A stretch of DNA of 52,794 bases from Cellulosimicrobium composti (GTDB lineage: Bacteria; Actinomycetota; Actinomycetes; Actinomycetales; Cellulomonadaceae). The DNA is taken from assembly GCF_009711085.1 (NCBI RefSeq), contig NZ_WMKA01000024.1, forward strand, positions 1 to 52,794. Direction: 5' to 3'. Positions within the stretch are counted from its first letter, which is position 1, and each line of letters starts with the position of its first letter. The position numbers and the translations under genes are program-made. Below the pieces are notes generated by a model. That model did not search any database, was not told the DNA's origin, and worked only from the letters and a program-made list of their open reading frames with translations. This document shows positions 8,880 through 16,853 of this stretch, piece by piece.

Positions 8880-9493
8880 TCGAGCAGGGGAGCGGGCCCG
8901 ACGGCGACGCGCCGTCCGCCCCGCACGACGACGGGCGTCGCACCGGCCGCACGGCCGGGCGGCGCCCGCGCCCGTCCCTCCACGAGCTCGTGGAGCGGGG
9001 AGAGATCAGCGACGCCGACCTCACCGAGCGGGCGCGCGAGACCGTGCTCCGCATCCTCACGGCCGCGCCGAAGAGCCGCGCCGAGCTCGCGCAGTCCCTC
9101 GCGCGCAAGGGCTACCCGGAGCACGTCGTGCTGCCGGTCCTCGACCGCTTCGAGGAGGTCGGGCTCGTCGACGACGCGCAGTACGCCGAGATGATCGTCC
9201 GCACCCGGCACGCCGAGCGGGGCCTCTCGCGGCGCGCGATCTCGACCGAGCTGCGCCGTCGCGGCATCGACCCGGACGTCGGGTCCGCAGCGCTCGAGCA
9301 GGTCGACGACGACTCCGAGGCGGACGCGGCGCTCGCGCTCGCGCGCACCCGCCTCGCGCGCACGCGCGGTCTCGACCGCGACGTGCGGGTCCGTCGGGCC
9401 GTGGGCGCCTTGGCGCGCAAGGGCTACAGCCCGTCGCTCGCGTTCGAGATCGTCCAGCGCGAGCTCGACGCCGAGGGCGAGCCTCTCGACTGA
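8876..9493 (+). CDS. recX: Regulatory protein RecX (start uncertain)
   Basis: RecX modulates RecA filament growth. The conserved core [43 protein letters not shown] and [18 protein letters not shown] matches RecX three-helix repeats, and [12 protein letters not shown] lies near the end. The only ATG/GTG/TTG start in frame is GTG 8990 (167 residues). Between recA's stop and 8990, however, the same frame keeps nearly perfect G/C at third positions with A/T concentrated at second positions, as in coding DNA. I therefore place the start at the CTG of the CTGA overlap (8876), behind an AAGGGGAAG motif. If start codons are strictly ATG/GTG/TTG, use 8990. Translational coupling to recA is likely either way. 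Confidence 0.85.
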   Translation: MIEQGSGPDGDAPSAPHDDGRRTGRTAGRRPRPSLHELVERGEISDADLTERARETVLRILTAAPKSRAELAQSLARKGYPEHVVLPVLDRFEEVGLVDDAQYAEMIVRTRHAERGLSRRAISTELRRRGIDPDVGSAALEQVDDDSEADAALALARTRLARTRGLDRDVRVRRAVGALARKGYSPSLAFEIVQRELDAEGEPLD

Positions 9494-9565
9494 GCCCGGC
9501 GGCGCGCAGCCGCCACGACGGAGGCGCGGGTCGCCGCGACGAGCCGACCCGGGTCCTGCCCCCCG

Positions 9566-10468
9566 TCAGCGTGCCGCGGCCTCCGCGGGGGCGTCCTCGG
9601 CGGGCCCGCCCGCGACGACCGTCGGGTTGCCGATGCCCGGGCCGGTCGTCGTCGCGCCCGCGGTGCGACCGCTGAGGAAGCGGGAGAGCCAGCGGGCGAC
9701 GAGCGTGAGCAGCCAGTTGATGACGATGAAGATCACCGCGGCCAGGACGAGCGACTGGAGGATGTTCCCGTTGCCGACGCCGAAGAGCTGCGCGGCGCGC
9801 AGGAGCTCGTTGTACGTGATGATCTGCCCCAGCGCGGAGTCCTTGAGGACGACGACGAGCTGCGACACGAGGGCCGGCAGCATCGCGATGAGCGCCTGGG
9901 GGAGCTGGATCGAGCGCAGGGTCTGGCTCGGCGTGAGGCCGATCGCCAGGCCGGCCTCGCCCTGGCCCTTGGGGAGGTTCCCGACGCCCGAGCGCACGAG
10001 CTCCGCGATGACGGACCCGTTGTAGAGCACGAGGGCGAAGACGACCGCGAGGAACGGTGCGTCGTCGACCTTGTTGAAGCCCAGCAGCAGGTAGAAGAAG
10101 ATCATCATGAGCAGCACGGGCACGGCGCGGAAGAACTCGACCACGATGCCGCTCACGACGCGCACCGCGCGCAGCTGGGAGAGGCGGCCGGTGCCGAACA
10201 CGAGCCCGAACACGAGCGCGCCGACGATGGCGAAGCCCGCGGCGCGCAACGTGTTCTGCAGGCCCGGGATGAAGTAGTACTGCCAGGCGTCGGCGGTGAA
10301 CAGCGAGGTCCACAGGTCGGCGTCGAGCTGGCCCTTGCGGCCGAGCGCGAGAAGCACGAGGGCGGCGACGCCCAGCACGACGATCCCGCCGACGACGTTG
10401 CCGATCATGATCACGCGGCGGGCGCGCGGGCCCGGCGCGTCGAAGAGGACGGACTGCTGGGTGCTCAT
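9566..10468 (-). CDS. gluD: Glutamate ABC transporter permease GluD
   Basis: 300-residue inner-membrane permease of the polar amino acid (HAAT) family, the last gene of a gluABCD operon. A transmembrane segment spans about residues 25-46. The segment after it holds the family core: TADAWQYYFIPGLQNTLRAA, the VVEFFRAVPVLL helix, and the EAA loop GQGEAGLAIGLTPSQTLRSIQLPQAL that docks on the ATPase. A long Ala/Gly-rich cytoplasmic tail follows SRFLSGR. The start ATG overlaps the stop of gluC (ATGA). GluD is the longer of the two permeases, as in Corynebacterium. Confidence 0.9.
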   Translation of the reverse strand: MSTQQSVLFDAPGPRARRVIMIGNVVGGIVVLGVAALVLLALGRKGQLDADLWTSLFTADAWQYYFIPGLQNTLRAAGFAIVGALVFGLVFGTGRLSQLRAVRVVSGIVVEFFRAVPVLLMMIFFYLLLGFNKVDDAPFLAVVFALVLYNGSVIAELVRSGVGNLPKGQGEAGLAIGLTPSQTLRSIQLPQALIAMLPALVSQLVVVLKDSALGQIITYNELLRAAQLFGVGNGNILQSLVLAAVIFIVINWLLTLVARWLSRFLSGRTAGATTTGPGIGNPTVVAGGPAEDAPAEAAAR

Positions 10469-11154
10469 CGGCGGACCGCCAGTCGGGTCGAGAGGGACGT
10501 GGTGAGCAGGCCGATGGGGATGACCAGGATGACGTAGCCGATCGCGAACGTCAGGAAGATCCCGTAGATGTAGTTCGAGTTGAACTCGATCATGGTCTTC
10601 ATGAGGCTCGACGTCTCCGTCGTGACGCTCGCGGCCGCCGCGACGGTCGAGTTCTTCAGCAGCGCGATGAGCGTGTTGCCGAGCGGGGCGATCGCGCCGC
10701 GGAAGGCCTGGGGGAGGATGATGAGCCGCGCGGCGGGCAGGAACGGCAGCCCGATCGCGCGCGCGGCCTCGGCCTGGCCGATCGGCACCGTGTTGACGCC
10801 CGAGCGGATCGACTCGCACACGAACGCGGCGTGGTAGACGGCGAGGCCGATGACGGCGAGACGGAAGAAGTTGCCCGCGAAGTCCGGGGCGAGCGTGACT
10901 TGGAGCTGGCCCCACAGGCCGAGCACCATGAACGTCATGATGATCGTCAGCGGCGTGTTGCGGAACACGTTGACGTACGCCGTCCCGGCCCAGCGCAGGC
11001 TCGGCACCGGGGAGATCCGCATGAGCGCCAGGGCGGTGCCCAGCACGAGCGACAGGATCGCCGCCCAGAACGTCAGCTGGATGTTGACCCAGAAGGCGCC
11101 GAGCACGTCGTACTCGCGCGCGAGCTCCCAGGTCTGTGACAGGTAGTCACCCAC
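10465..11154 (-). CDS. gluC: Glutamate ABC transporter permease GluC
   Basis: 229-residue HAAT-type permease. Transmembrane helices include FWAAILSLVLGTALALM and the final IYGIFLTFAIGYVILVIPIGLL. The family signatures NVFRNTPLTIIMTF and the EAA loop GQAEAARAIGLPFLPAARLIILPQA are intact. It starts at GTG 11154 and overlaps gluD by 4 bp, so the two permeases are translated together and form a heterodimer. It is separated from gluB by a 101-bp gap containing a large perfect palindrome. Confidence 0.9.
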   Translation of the reverse strand: MGDYLSQTWELAREYDVLGAFWVNIQLTFWAAILSLVLGTALALMRISPVPSLRWAGTAYVNVFRNTPLTIIMTFMVLGLWGQLQVTLAPDFAGNFFRLAVIGLAVYHAAFVCESIRSGVNTVPIGQAEAARAIGLPFLPAARLIILPQAFRGAIAPLGNTLIALLKNSTVAAAASVTTETSSLMKTMIEFNSNYIYGIFLTFAIGYVILVIPIGLLTTSLSTRLAVRR

Positions 11155-11210
11155 GGTTGGTCTTCCTCCCGGAGGGGTCGTGCGTCAGGTCGGGTCGCCG
11201 ACCGGACGGC

Positions 11211-11244
11211 CGGGGGAGCGGCGCACCGGTGCGCCGCTCCCCCG
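11211..11244 (-). promoter_or_regulatory. 34-bp perfect palindrome between gluB and gluC
   Basis: Every base from 11211 to 11244 pairs around the centre (GCGCACC|GGTGCGC). In RNA this gives a very stable hairpin just after the gluB stop. No U-tract follows. It probably limits read-through or protects gluB mRNA from 3' decay, so that more binding protein than permease is made. Confidence 0.75.
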
Positions 11245-11255
11245 ATCGTGGACGG

Positions 11256-12122
11256 TCAGGCGCAGGGGTCGACCGTCGGCGGGTTCTCGCTCGCGTTCGG
11301 CGTGTACCCGGTGCCCTCGGTGTTCTTCGTGACGAACTCCTCCCAGGAGCCGTCCTCGATCATCTTCTCGATCGCCGCGTTGACGTCCTCGCAGATGTCG
11401 TTGTCCTGCGGGAGGCCGACGCCGTAGCGCTCGGTCGAGAACGGGGCGCCGACGACCTTGACCTTGCCCTGGTTGGCAGGCTGGGCCGCGAGACCGGCGA
11501 GGATGATGTCGTCGGTCGTGACGGCGTCGACCTGGCCGGCCGTGAGCGCGGTGACGCACTCGGCGTAGCCCGGGCGCTCGAGCAGCTGCACGCCGGCGGC
11601 GTACTCGTCCTTGATGCGCTGCGCGGACGTCGAGCCCGTGACGGAGCACAGGTTCTTGCCCTCGAGCGACTCCGGGCCGGTGATGTCGGTGTTCGACTCG
11701 GCGACGAGCAGGTCCTGCCCGGCGACGAAGTACGGGCCGGCGAACGCGACCGTCTCCTTGCGCGTGTCCGTGATGGAGTACGTCGCGAAGATCATGTCGA
11801 CCTGGCCGGTCTGCAGCATCGTCTCGCGCTGCGCGGACGGCGCCTCGACCCACTCGATCTGGTCCTCGGAGTAGCCCAGCTCGCCCGCGACGTACGTGGC
11901 GACGTCGACGTCGAAGCCCGTGTACGTGGAGCCGTCCTGGTAGCCGAGGCCCGGCTGGTCGAACTTGATGCCGATCTTGATCGACTCGCCGCCGCCGCCT
12001 CCCGCGGTCTGCTCGGGGTCCGTGGTGGTGCTGTCGTCGCCGACCTCGCCGCCGCCGCACGCCGCGAGCGTGAGCGCGGTGAGCGCGGCGAGGACGGCCG
12101 CACCTGCGTGTCGTGTGCGCAT
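11256..12122 (-). CDS. gluB: Glutamate-binding lipoprotein GluB
   Basis: 288-residue extracellular solute-binding protein (SBP family 3). The signal peptide MRTRHAGAAVLAALTALTL ends in lipobox L-A-A-C, so the mature protein is lipid-anchored at Cys. A Gly/Thr-rich linker follows, then the binding domain starting SIKIGIKFDQPGLGY. DVDVATYVAGELG, MIFATYSIT and the hinge-region AGPYFVAGQDLLV are typical of glutamate/glutamine binders. It lies downstream of the ATPase gene with 92 bp between. Specificity for glutamate rests on operon order and resemblance to corynebacterial GluB; aspartate or glutamine is possible. Confidence 0.88.
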   Translation of the reverse strand: MRTRHAGAAVLAALTALTLAACGGGEVGDDSTTTDPEQTAGGGGGESIKIGIKFDQPGLGYQDGSTYTGFDVDVATYVAGELGYSEDQIEWVEAPSAQRETMLQTGQVDMIFATYSITDTRKETVAFAGPYFVAGQDLLVAESNTDITGPESLEGKNLCSVTGSTSAQRIKDEYAAGVQLLERPGYAECVTALTAGQVDAVTTDDIILAGLAAQPANQGKVKVVGAPFSTERYGVGLPQDNDICEDVNAAIEKMIEDGSWEEFVTKNTEGTGYTPNASENPPTVDPCA

Positions 12123-12195
12123 CGTTCCTACCCTTCGTGAGTGGTGGCCGCCCGCCGGGCGTGTGCCCCGTCGGCCGGCCGGGGTGTGGGGGTGT

Positions 12196-12214
12196 CGCCC
12201 TCGGTCCGAGGGCG
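12196..12214 (-). promoter_or_regulatory. Hairpin at the gluA stop
   Basis: CGCCCTCGG-T-CCGAGGGCG forms a compact stem directly after the gluA stop codon. It may act as a weak intercistronic terminator or RNA-processing signal before gluB. Confidence 0.4.
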
Positions 12215-13033
12215 TCAGTGGGTGAGGATCTTCGAGAGGAAGTCCTTCGCGCGCTCGCTCTTCGGCGCCGTGAAGAACTCCTCCGGGTGGGCCTCCTCGA
12301 CGATCTGGCCGTCGGCCATGAACACGACGCGGTTCGCGGCCCTGCGCGCGAACCCCATCTCGTGCGTGACCACGATCATCGTCATGCCCTCCTTGGCGAG
12401 CGCGGCCATGACGTCGAGGACCTCGTTGATCATCTCCGGGTCGAGCGCCGAGGTCGGCTCGTCGAACAGCATGACCTTCGGGTGCATGGCGAGCGCCCGG
12501 GCGATCGCGACGCGCTGCTGCTGGCCGCCGGAGAGCTGGGCGGGCATCTTGTGCGCCTGGTTGCCCACGCCCACGCGGTCGAGCAGCGCGAGGGCGCGCT
12601 CCTTGGCGTCCTTCGTCTTCTCGCGGCGCACCTTGACCGGCCCGAGCGTCACGTTGTCGAGGATCGTCTTGTGCGCGAAGAGGTTGAACGACTGGAAGAC
12701 CATCCCCACGTCGGAGCGCAGGCGCGCGAGCGCCTTGCCCTCCTGCGGCAGCGGCTCGCCGTCGACGAGGATCTCCCCGGAGTCGATCGTCTCGAGACGG
12801 TTGATCGCGCGGCACAGCGTGGACTTGCCCGAGCCCGACGGCCCGATGACGACGAGCACCTCGCCGCGACGGACGGTCAGGTTGATGTCCCGCAGCACGT
12901 GCAGGTCCCCGAAGTGCTTGTTGACGTCGCGCAGCTCGACGAGCGGTTCCCCGAGGGGCTGCGCTGCGGTGCTGGGCGGAGCGTCCTGCGCGCTGCTCTG
13001 CGCGTCGGACGGCGATGAGGTCTCGTCGGCCAT
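12215..13033 (-). CDS. gluA: Glutamate ABC transporter ATP-binding protein GluA
   Basis: 272-residue ABC ATPase energising the GluCD permease at the cytoplasmic face. Walker A is GPSGSGKST (64-72), the Q-loop is MVFQSFNLF, the signature is LSGGQQQR, Walker B is [11 protein letters not shown] and the switch is VTHEMGFAR. The first 30 residues form a Ser/Ala/Gln-rich extension not needed for the fold. gluA is the first gene of the operon. The order gluA-gluB-gluC-gluD next to recX-recA is the same as in Corynebacterium glutamicum, as I remember it. It is divergent from miaB. The ATG lies 6 nt after a TAGTGT -10 element, so it is probably leaderless. Confidence 0.93.
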   Translation of the reverse strand: MADETSSPSDAQSSAQDAPPSTAAQPLGEPLVELRDVNKHFGDLHVLRDINLTVRRGEVLVVIGPSGSGKSTLCRAINRLETIDSGEILVDGEPLPQEGKALARLRSDVGMVFQSFNLFAHKTILDNVTLGPVKVRREKTKDAKERALALLDRVGVGNQAHKMPAQLSGGQQQRVAIARALAMHPKVMLFDEPTSALDPEMINEVLDVMAALAKEGMTMIVVTHEMGFARRAANRVVFMADGQIVEEAHPEEFFTAPKSERAKDFLSKILTH

Positions 13034-13037
13034 TCCT

Positions 13038-13050
13038 GGACACTATGTCC
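13038..13050 (-). promoter_or_regulatory. gluA -10 element inside a GGACA-N3-TGTCC inverted repeat
   Basis: On the minus strand TAGTGT (13040-13045) ends six bases before the gluA ATG. It sits at the centre of the palindrome GGACA-CTA-TGTCC. A repressor bound there would cover the -10. Confidence 0.4.
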
Positions 13051-13053
13051 CTT

Positions 13054-13097
13054 CTGTTGCGCAGTGCCACCTGATCCGGCAACAGTCGGGCAACAGT
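13054..13097. repeat. Three copies of GCAACAG between gluA and miaB
   Basis: CTGTTGC at 13054-13060 is inverted relative to GCAACAG at 13079-13085 and 13090-13096. The last two share GGCAACAGT and are 11 bp apart, about one helical turn. The layout fits a transcription-factor binding array upstream of the gluA promoter. Confidence 0.5.
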
Positions 13098-13121
13098 TCA
13101 GTAACACGGCACCCGGCGCCG

Positions 13122-13127
13122 TACCCT
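13122..13127 (+). promoter_or_regulatory. -10 element of miaB
   Basis: TACCCT lies 5 nt before an in-frame GTG and 8 nt before the ATG of miaB, consistent with a leaderless transcript. Confidence 0.4.
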
Positions 13128-13135
13128 GGACGGTG

Positions 13136-14773
13136 ATGTCCACGATCGCCCCCACCCCCGTCCTGGCCGCGCCCGCCGCGCCGACCGACGACGCGCGCCC
13201 GCGCACCTACGTCGTCCGCACGCTCGGCTGCCAGATGAACGTCCACGACTCCGAGCACATGGCGGGGATGCTCGAGCAGGCCGGGTACACGCGCGCGAGC
13301 GCCGAGGACGAGGCCGCGAGCCGCGCCGACGTCGTCGTCATCAACACGTGCGCGGTGCGCGAGAACGCCGCGACCCGCCTGTACGGGAACCTCGGCCAGC
13401 TCGCGTCCGTGAAGGCGGCGCGCCCCGGCATGCAGATCGCCGTCGGCGGCTGCCTCGCCCAGAAGGACCGCGGGACCATCGTCGAGAAGGCGCCGTGGGT
13501 CGACGTCGTGTTCGGCACGCACAACCTCGACGCCCTGCCGGTGCTGCTCGAGCGCGCGCGCCACAACGAGGCCGCCCAGGTGGAGATCGCCGAGTCGCTG
13601 CAGGTCTTCCCCTCGACGCTGCCGACCAAGCGCGAGTCCGTCTACGCGGGCTGGGTGTCCATCAGCGTCGGCTGCAACAACACGTGCACGTTCTGCATCG
13701 TGCCGCACCTGCGCGGCAAGGAGCGCGACCGTCGCCCGGGCGAGGTCCTCGCCGAGGTCGGGGCGCTCGTCGAGGCCGGCGCGATCGAGGTCACGCTGCT
13801 CGGGCAGAACGTCAACAGCTACGGCGTCGAGTTCGGCGACCGCGGCGCGTTCGCCAAGCTGCTGCGGGCGTGCGGCACGATCGACGGGCTCGAGCGCGTG
13901 CGCTTCACGTCGCCGCACCCGGCCGCGTTCACCGACGACGTCATCGCCGCCATGGCCGAGACGCCGAACGTCATGCCCCAGCTCCACATGCCGCTGCAGT
14001 CCGGCTCCGACCGGATCCTGCGCGCGATGCGCCGCTCGTACCGCTCGGAGCGGTTCCTCGGCATCCTCGACCGCGTGCGCGCCGTGATGCCGGACGCCGC
14101 GATCACGACCGACGTCATCGTGGGGTTCCCCGGCGAGACCGAGGAGGACTTCGCGGAGACGCTGCGCGTCGTCGAGGCGTCGCGCTTCTCCTCGGCGTTC
14201 ATGTTCCAGTACTCGCCCCGGCCGGGGACGCCGGCCGCGACGATGGACGGCCAGCTGCCGAAGGAGGTCGTCCAGGAGCGCTTCGAGCGGCTCCAGGCGC
14301 TCCAGGAGCGGATCGCCGGCGAGGAGGCCGCCCGCCAGGTCGGGCGCACGCTCGACGTGCTCGTGGGCGAGGGCTCCGGGCGCAAGGACGGCGCGACGCA
14401 CCGCGTGACGGGCCGCGCCCCCGACAACCGCCTCGTGCACCTCGCGCTGCCGACCGACGTCGTGCTCGCGGCGCCCGACGACGCGGGGGCGCCCGAGGCG
14501 GGCGACCCGCGCCTCGCGGACGACCTCGACGCGCGTCTGCCGCGCCCCGGCGACGTCGTGACCGTCGAGGTCACGCGCGCGGCGCCGCACCACCTCATCG
14601 CCGACTCGGCCCTCGCGGGCGGCACGTTCGCGGTGCGCCGCACGCGCTCGGGCGACGCGTGGGCGCGGCGCGAGCGCGCTCGCCTCGGCGGGGAGGACGA
14701 GCACGGTCACGGCCACGGCGGGGGAGCCCCCGCCGGACCGGTCGTCCTGGGCCTGCCGACCGTCCGCGCCTGA
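13136..14773 (+). CDS. miaB: tRNA-2-methylthio-N6-dimethylallyladenosine synthase MiaB
   Basis: A 545-residue radical-SAM methylthiotransferase that adds the 2-methylthio group to i6A37 in tRNAs reading UNN codons. The N-terminal UPF0004 domain has cluster cysteines in [12 protein letters not shown] (C32), NTCAVRENA and GGCLAQKDR. The radical SAM motif is [13 protein letters not shown]-like region follows ([22 protein letters not shown]). The last 50 residues form an unusual Gly/His-rich tail ([10 protein letters not shown]) that could bind metal or be disordered. The start is at ATG 13136; GTG 13133 directly before it is an alternative. It works with MiaA, encoded 7 kb downstream. Confidence 0.96.
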   Translation: MSTIAPTPVLAAPAAPTDDARPRTYVVRTLGCQMNVHDSEHMAGMLEQAGYTRASAEDEAASRADVVVINTCAVRENAATRLYGNLGQLASVKAARPGMQIAVGGCLAQKDRGTIVEKAPWVDVVFGTHNLDALPVLLERARHNEAAQVEIAESLQVFPSTLPTKRESVYAGWVSISVGCNNTCTFCIVPHLRGKERDRRPGEVLAEVGALVEAGAIEVTLLGQNVNSYGVEFGDRGAFAKLLRACGTIDGLERVRFTSPHPAAFTDDVIAAMAETPNVMPQLHMPLQSGSDRILRAMRRSYRSERFLGILDRVRAVMPDAAITTDVIVGFPGETEEDFAETLRVVEASRFSSAFMFQYSPRPGTPAATMDGQLPKEVVQERFERLQALQERIAGEEAARQVGRTLDVLVGEGSGRKDGATHRVTGRAPDNRLVHLALPTDVVLAAPDDAGAPEAGDPRLADDLDARLPRPGDVVTVEVTRAAPHHLIADSALAGGTFAVRRTRSGDAWARRERARLGGEDEHGHGHGGGAPAGPVVLGLPTVRA

Positions 14774-14926
14774 GCAGTCCGAGCAGGGCGGCGCGGGACG
14801 AGGTCGGACGCGAGAGGGCGGGGACCCGCTCGACGACGGACGACCGTCCGAGCCGGGCGCCGGCGCGGCAGCCCCGAGCACCGACGCCGTCCCGCGCGCG
14901 GACCCGGTGACCGGGTGACCGGAGGG
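14774..14926. other. Convergent gap between miaB and the first YbjN gene
   Basis: No gene is visible. Small inverted repeats (CGGACG-AC-CGTCCG near 14840 and ACCCGG-TGA-CCGGGT at 14902-14916) may end transcription from both sides, but none is a strong terminator. Confidence 0.4.
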
Positions 14927-15439
14927 TCAGCCGTCCAGGGTGCCCGGGGGGAGCTGAGCGCCGATCGCGTGGAAGAGCTGCACCGCGGTGCCCAGCCCGC
15001 ACGAGACGGTCTGCGCGAGCTGCGCGTCCGTCGCGCCGTGCTCCAGGTCGACGGAGACCTCGGCGTAGAGCGCGAGCCGTCCCGCCTCCTCGCGGAGGTA
15101 GACCTTGGGCCAGATGCGCTCGCGGTTCCAGTCGTTGACGGCCTGGAGCGTGACGAGCCGCGACTCCAGCGGCAGCGAGGTCGACCAGCGGCCCCGCACC
15201 TGGAGGATCTCGGAGCGGTCGCCGAGCAGGAGGAACCAGAACCGGTGCCCGTCCCACGTGCCCGTGATGTCGCCGTCGTCGTCGACGCGGAAGTGGTAGC
15301 CGCGGCGCGTGAGGTGGTCGCCGACGCGCGACATCGACAGCGCGCGCGGCAGCTCCGCCTCGCGGGGCAGCGAGTCGGGGGCCTTGGGCCGGCGGTTGCC
15401 GAACAGGCGCGTGAACCAGTTGGTGCGGGCCTGCGTCAT
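14927..15439 (-). CDS. YbjN domain protein A
   Basis: 170 residues. The YbjN fold resembles type III secretion chaperones. Shared family blocks are RVDDDGDITGTWDGHRFWF, EILQVRGRW, NRERIWPKVY and DLEHGATDAQLAQTVSCGLG, which recur in the two other YbjN proteins here. The first 30 residues are basic and Pro-rich. Its ATG overlaps the stop of YbjN protein B (ATGA), so the two are made together, perhaps as a heterodimer. The molecular function is unknown. It is the second gene of a two-gene minus-strand operon. Confidence 0.85.
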   Translation of the reverse strand: MTQARTNWFTRLFGNRRPKAPDSLPREAELPRALSMSRVGDHLTRRGYHFRVDDDGDITGTWDGHRFWFLLLGDRSEILQVRGRWSTSLPLESRLVTLQAVNDWNRERIWPKVYLREEAGRLALYAEVSVDLEHGATDAQLAQTVSCGLGTAVQLFHAIGAQLPPGTLDG

Positions 15440-16032
15440 GGCGCCTGCCTCGCCGGGTCCGGGTAGAACTCGTCGAGCGCGTCGAAGAACATCGACCCCG
15501 TGCTCAGCCCGCACTGGAGGAGCTGGTCGAGCTGGTCGTCCGTCACGCCGTGCTCGAGGTCGACCGTGACCTCGGTGAACACCTGGACCATGCCGTTGTC
15601 GCGCACGCGCGTGTACGTCTTGGGCCAGATCCGGTCCGCGTTCCACTCGTTGCAGAACTCGAGGATCTCCTCGAGCCGTTCGAGCGCCAGGTCGCGGTTC
15701 CACTGGCCGCGCACCTGGAGGATCTCGTCGCCGTTGCCGAAGAGGAGGAAGTAGAACAGGCGGCCGTGCCACAGCCCCCCGACGTCGCCGTCCGAGTCGA
15801 CGAAGTAGCTGTACCCGCTGTCGGTGATCCACTCGACGACGCGCGAGAGCGTCAACGGGGTCGGCGGACGCAGCACGTCCGTCGCGACCTGTCCGAGCTC
15901 TCGCGCGAGAAGGTCCTCGACCTGCGACTGCAGCTCGTCGCCCGTGCGGGGTGCCGTCCCGCCGCCGTCGGAGGACCCGCGGGGATCGCCGTCCCGCCGG
16001 TCGTCGTCGTCCTGCGCCCCGAAGAACCTCAC
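15436..16032 (-). CDS. YbjN domain protein B
   Basis: 198 residues from GTG 16032, which lies 6 nt after TACGGT. An acidic, disordered N-terminus (DDDDRRDGD) precedes the YbjN domain: FVDSDGDVGGLWHGRLFYF, EILQVRGQWNRDL, NADRIWPKTYTRV and DLEHGVTDDQLDQLLQCGL. It is closer to the YbjN protein of the Hsp90-like operon (20852-21343) in its TGSMFFDALDEFYPD tail than to its own partner, which suggests duplication followed by divergence. Function unknown. Confidence 0.85.
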   Translation of the reverse strand: MRFFGAQDDDDRRDGDPRGSSDGGGTAPRTGDELQSQVEDLLARELGQVATDVLRPPTPLTLSRVVEWITDSGYSYFVDSDGDVGGLWHGRLFYFLLFGNGDEILQVRGQWNRDLALERLEEILEFCNEWNADRIWPKTYTRVRDNGMVQVFTEVTVDLEHGVTDDQLDQLLQCGLSTGSMFFDALDEFYPDPARQAP

Positions 16033-16038
16033 CCACCC

Positions 16039-16044
16039 ACCGTA
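16039..16044 (-). promoter_or_regulatory. -10 element of the YbjN B-A operon
   Basis: TACGGT on the minus strand ends six bases before the GTG start at 16032. Confidence 0.45.
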
Positions 16045-16140
16045 CTCGCGCGCACGCCCGGACGTCGCATCGCGACCCCTGCGCGACCCCGCGCCCGGGG
16101 CGTGCCCGCGCGGCGTGGTCCCTCCCGTGGACGGCGGCGC

Positions 16141-16182
16141 CAAGGACGCGACGGCGGGCGGCAAGGACGCGACGGCGGGCGG
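16141..16182. repeat. Exact 21-bp tandem duplication
   Basis: Two identical 21-bp units starting CAAGGACGCGACGGCGGGCG, head to tail, between the divergent promoters of the YbjN pair (16039) and the dioxygenase-fold gene (16227). A 21-bp period equals two turns of DNA. Confidence 0.85.
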
Positions 16183-16226
16183 ACCACGGACCGTCCGTCG
16201 CGGCAGGGACTCGACCCCGCGACGGC

Positions 16227-16232
16227 TACGGT
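16227..16232 (+). promoter_or_regulatory. -10 element of the dioxygenase-fold gene
   Basis: TACGGT ends six bases before the GTG at 16239. Confidence 0.45.
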
Positions 16233-16238
16233 GGGGCC

Positions 16239-16853
16239 GTGACCGTCCGCGCCGTCGTCCTGCCCGGTACCCCCCTCCTCGTGCCCGGCGCCGCGGGCGC
16301 GGCAACGGTTCTCGAGGAGGAGCGCGAGGCGGCGCTCGCCGCGCTCGGGCGCCTCGTCGACGGCGTGCCCGACGACGGCTCCGTGCCCGTCGTCGTGGTG
16401 GCCCCCGGGACGCCGCGCCCCGCGGGACCGGTGCGGGGACCGGCGCGCGCGTCGCTCGCCGCCGCGGGCGTCGCCGACGCGTGGGTCGACCCGACGTGGG
16501 CCGCGGCCACTCGCCACGACGACCGTCCCGTCGCGGGGGTCGCGGCGTCCGTCGGGCTGCTCGCACTCGCCGGCGCGGGGTGGGCGGGCCCGGTCGAGGT
16601 CCTGGAGGTCGGCGGCCAGGACGCGGCGGCCGCACGCGCGGCGGGCGCGGCGCTCGCGCGTCGCGGCGCGCGCGTGGTGGTGATGGACGACCCGCGCCTC
16701 GCCGCTCCTGCCGGCGTGCTCGACGGTCTCGGGCTGCCGGGCGACGACGCGGACGCTCGCGCCGCGTCGCCCGTCCGCGCCGGCGCGACCTCCGCCGTGC
16801 GGTGGTACGACGACGGCCCGGCACCGTCCGCGGGGAGCGGCGTCAGCCGCTGA
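16239..16853 (+). CDS. Class III extradiol dioxygenase-fold protein, probably non-catalytic
   Basis: 204 residues from GTG. The N-terminus VRAVVLPGTPLLVPGAAGAA and the pattern PVVVVAPG..., GVAASVGLLAL, EVLEVGGQDAA, RRGARVVVMDD match the actinobacterial LigB-like family found beside miaA (Rv2728c in M. tuberculosis), the same neighbourhood as here. Real LigB enzymes bind iron with two histidines and a glutamate; this protein has a single His (TRHDD), so dioxygenase chemistry is unlikely. The C-terminus overlaps the end of the convergent TPR-like gene by 11 bp. Function unknown. Confidence 0.7.
   Translation: MTVRAVVLPGTPLLVPGAAGAATVLEEEREAALAALGRLVDGVPDDGSVPVVVVAPGTPRPAGPVRGPARASLAAAGVADAWVDPTWAAATRHDDRPVAGVAASVGLLALAGAGWAGPVEVLEVGGQDAAAARAAGAALARRGARVVVMDDPRLAAPAGVLDGLGLPGDDADARAASPVRAGATSAVRWYDDGPAPSAGSGVSR

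Noticed and set aside
9494-9565. GGCGGC/GCCGCC stem after recX as a terminator
   Set aside because: Only a 6-bp stem in a region where such pairings occur by chance.
13043-14881. A 612-codon minus-strand frame over miaB
   Set aside because: Biased Arg/Ala/Val/Asp composition and no domain. The plus strand encodes a complete MiaB.
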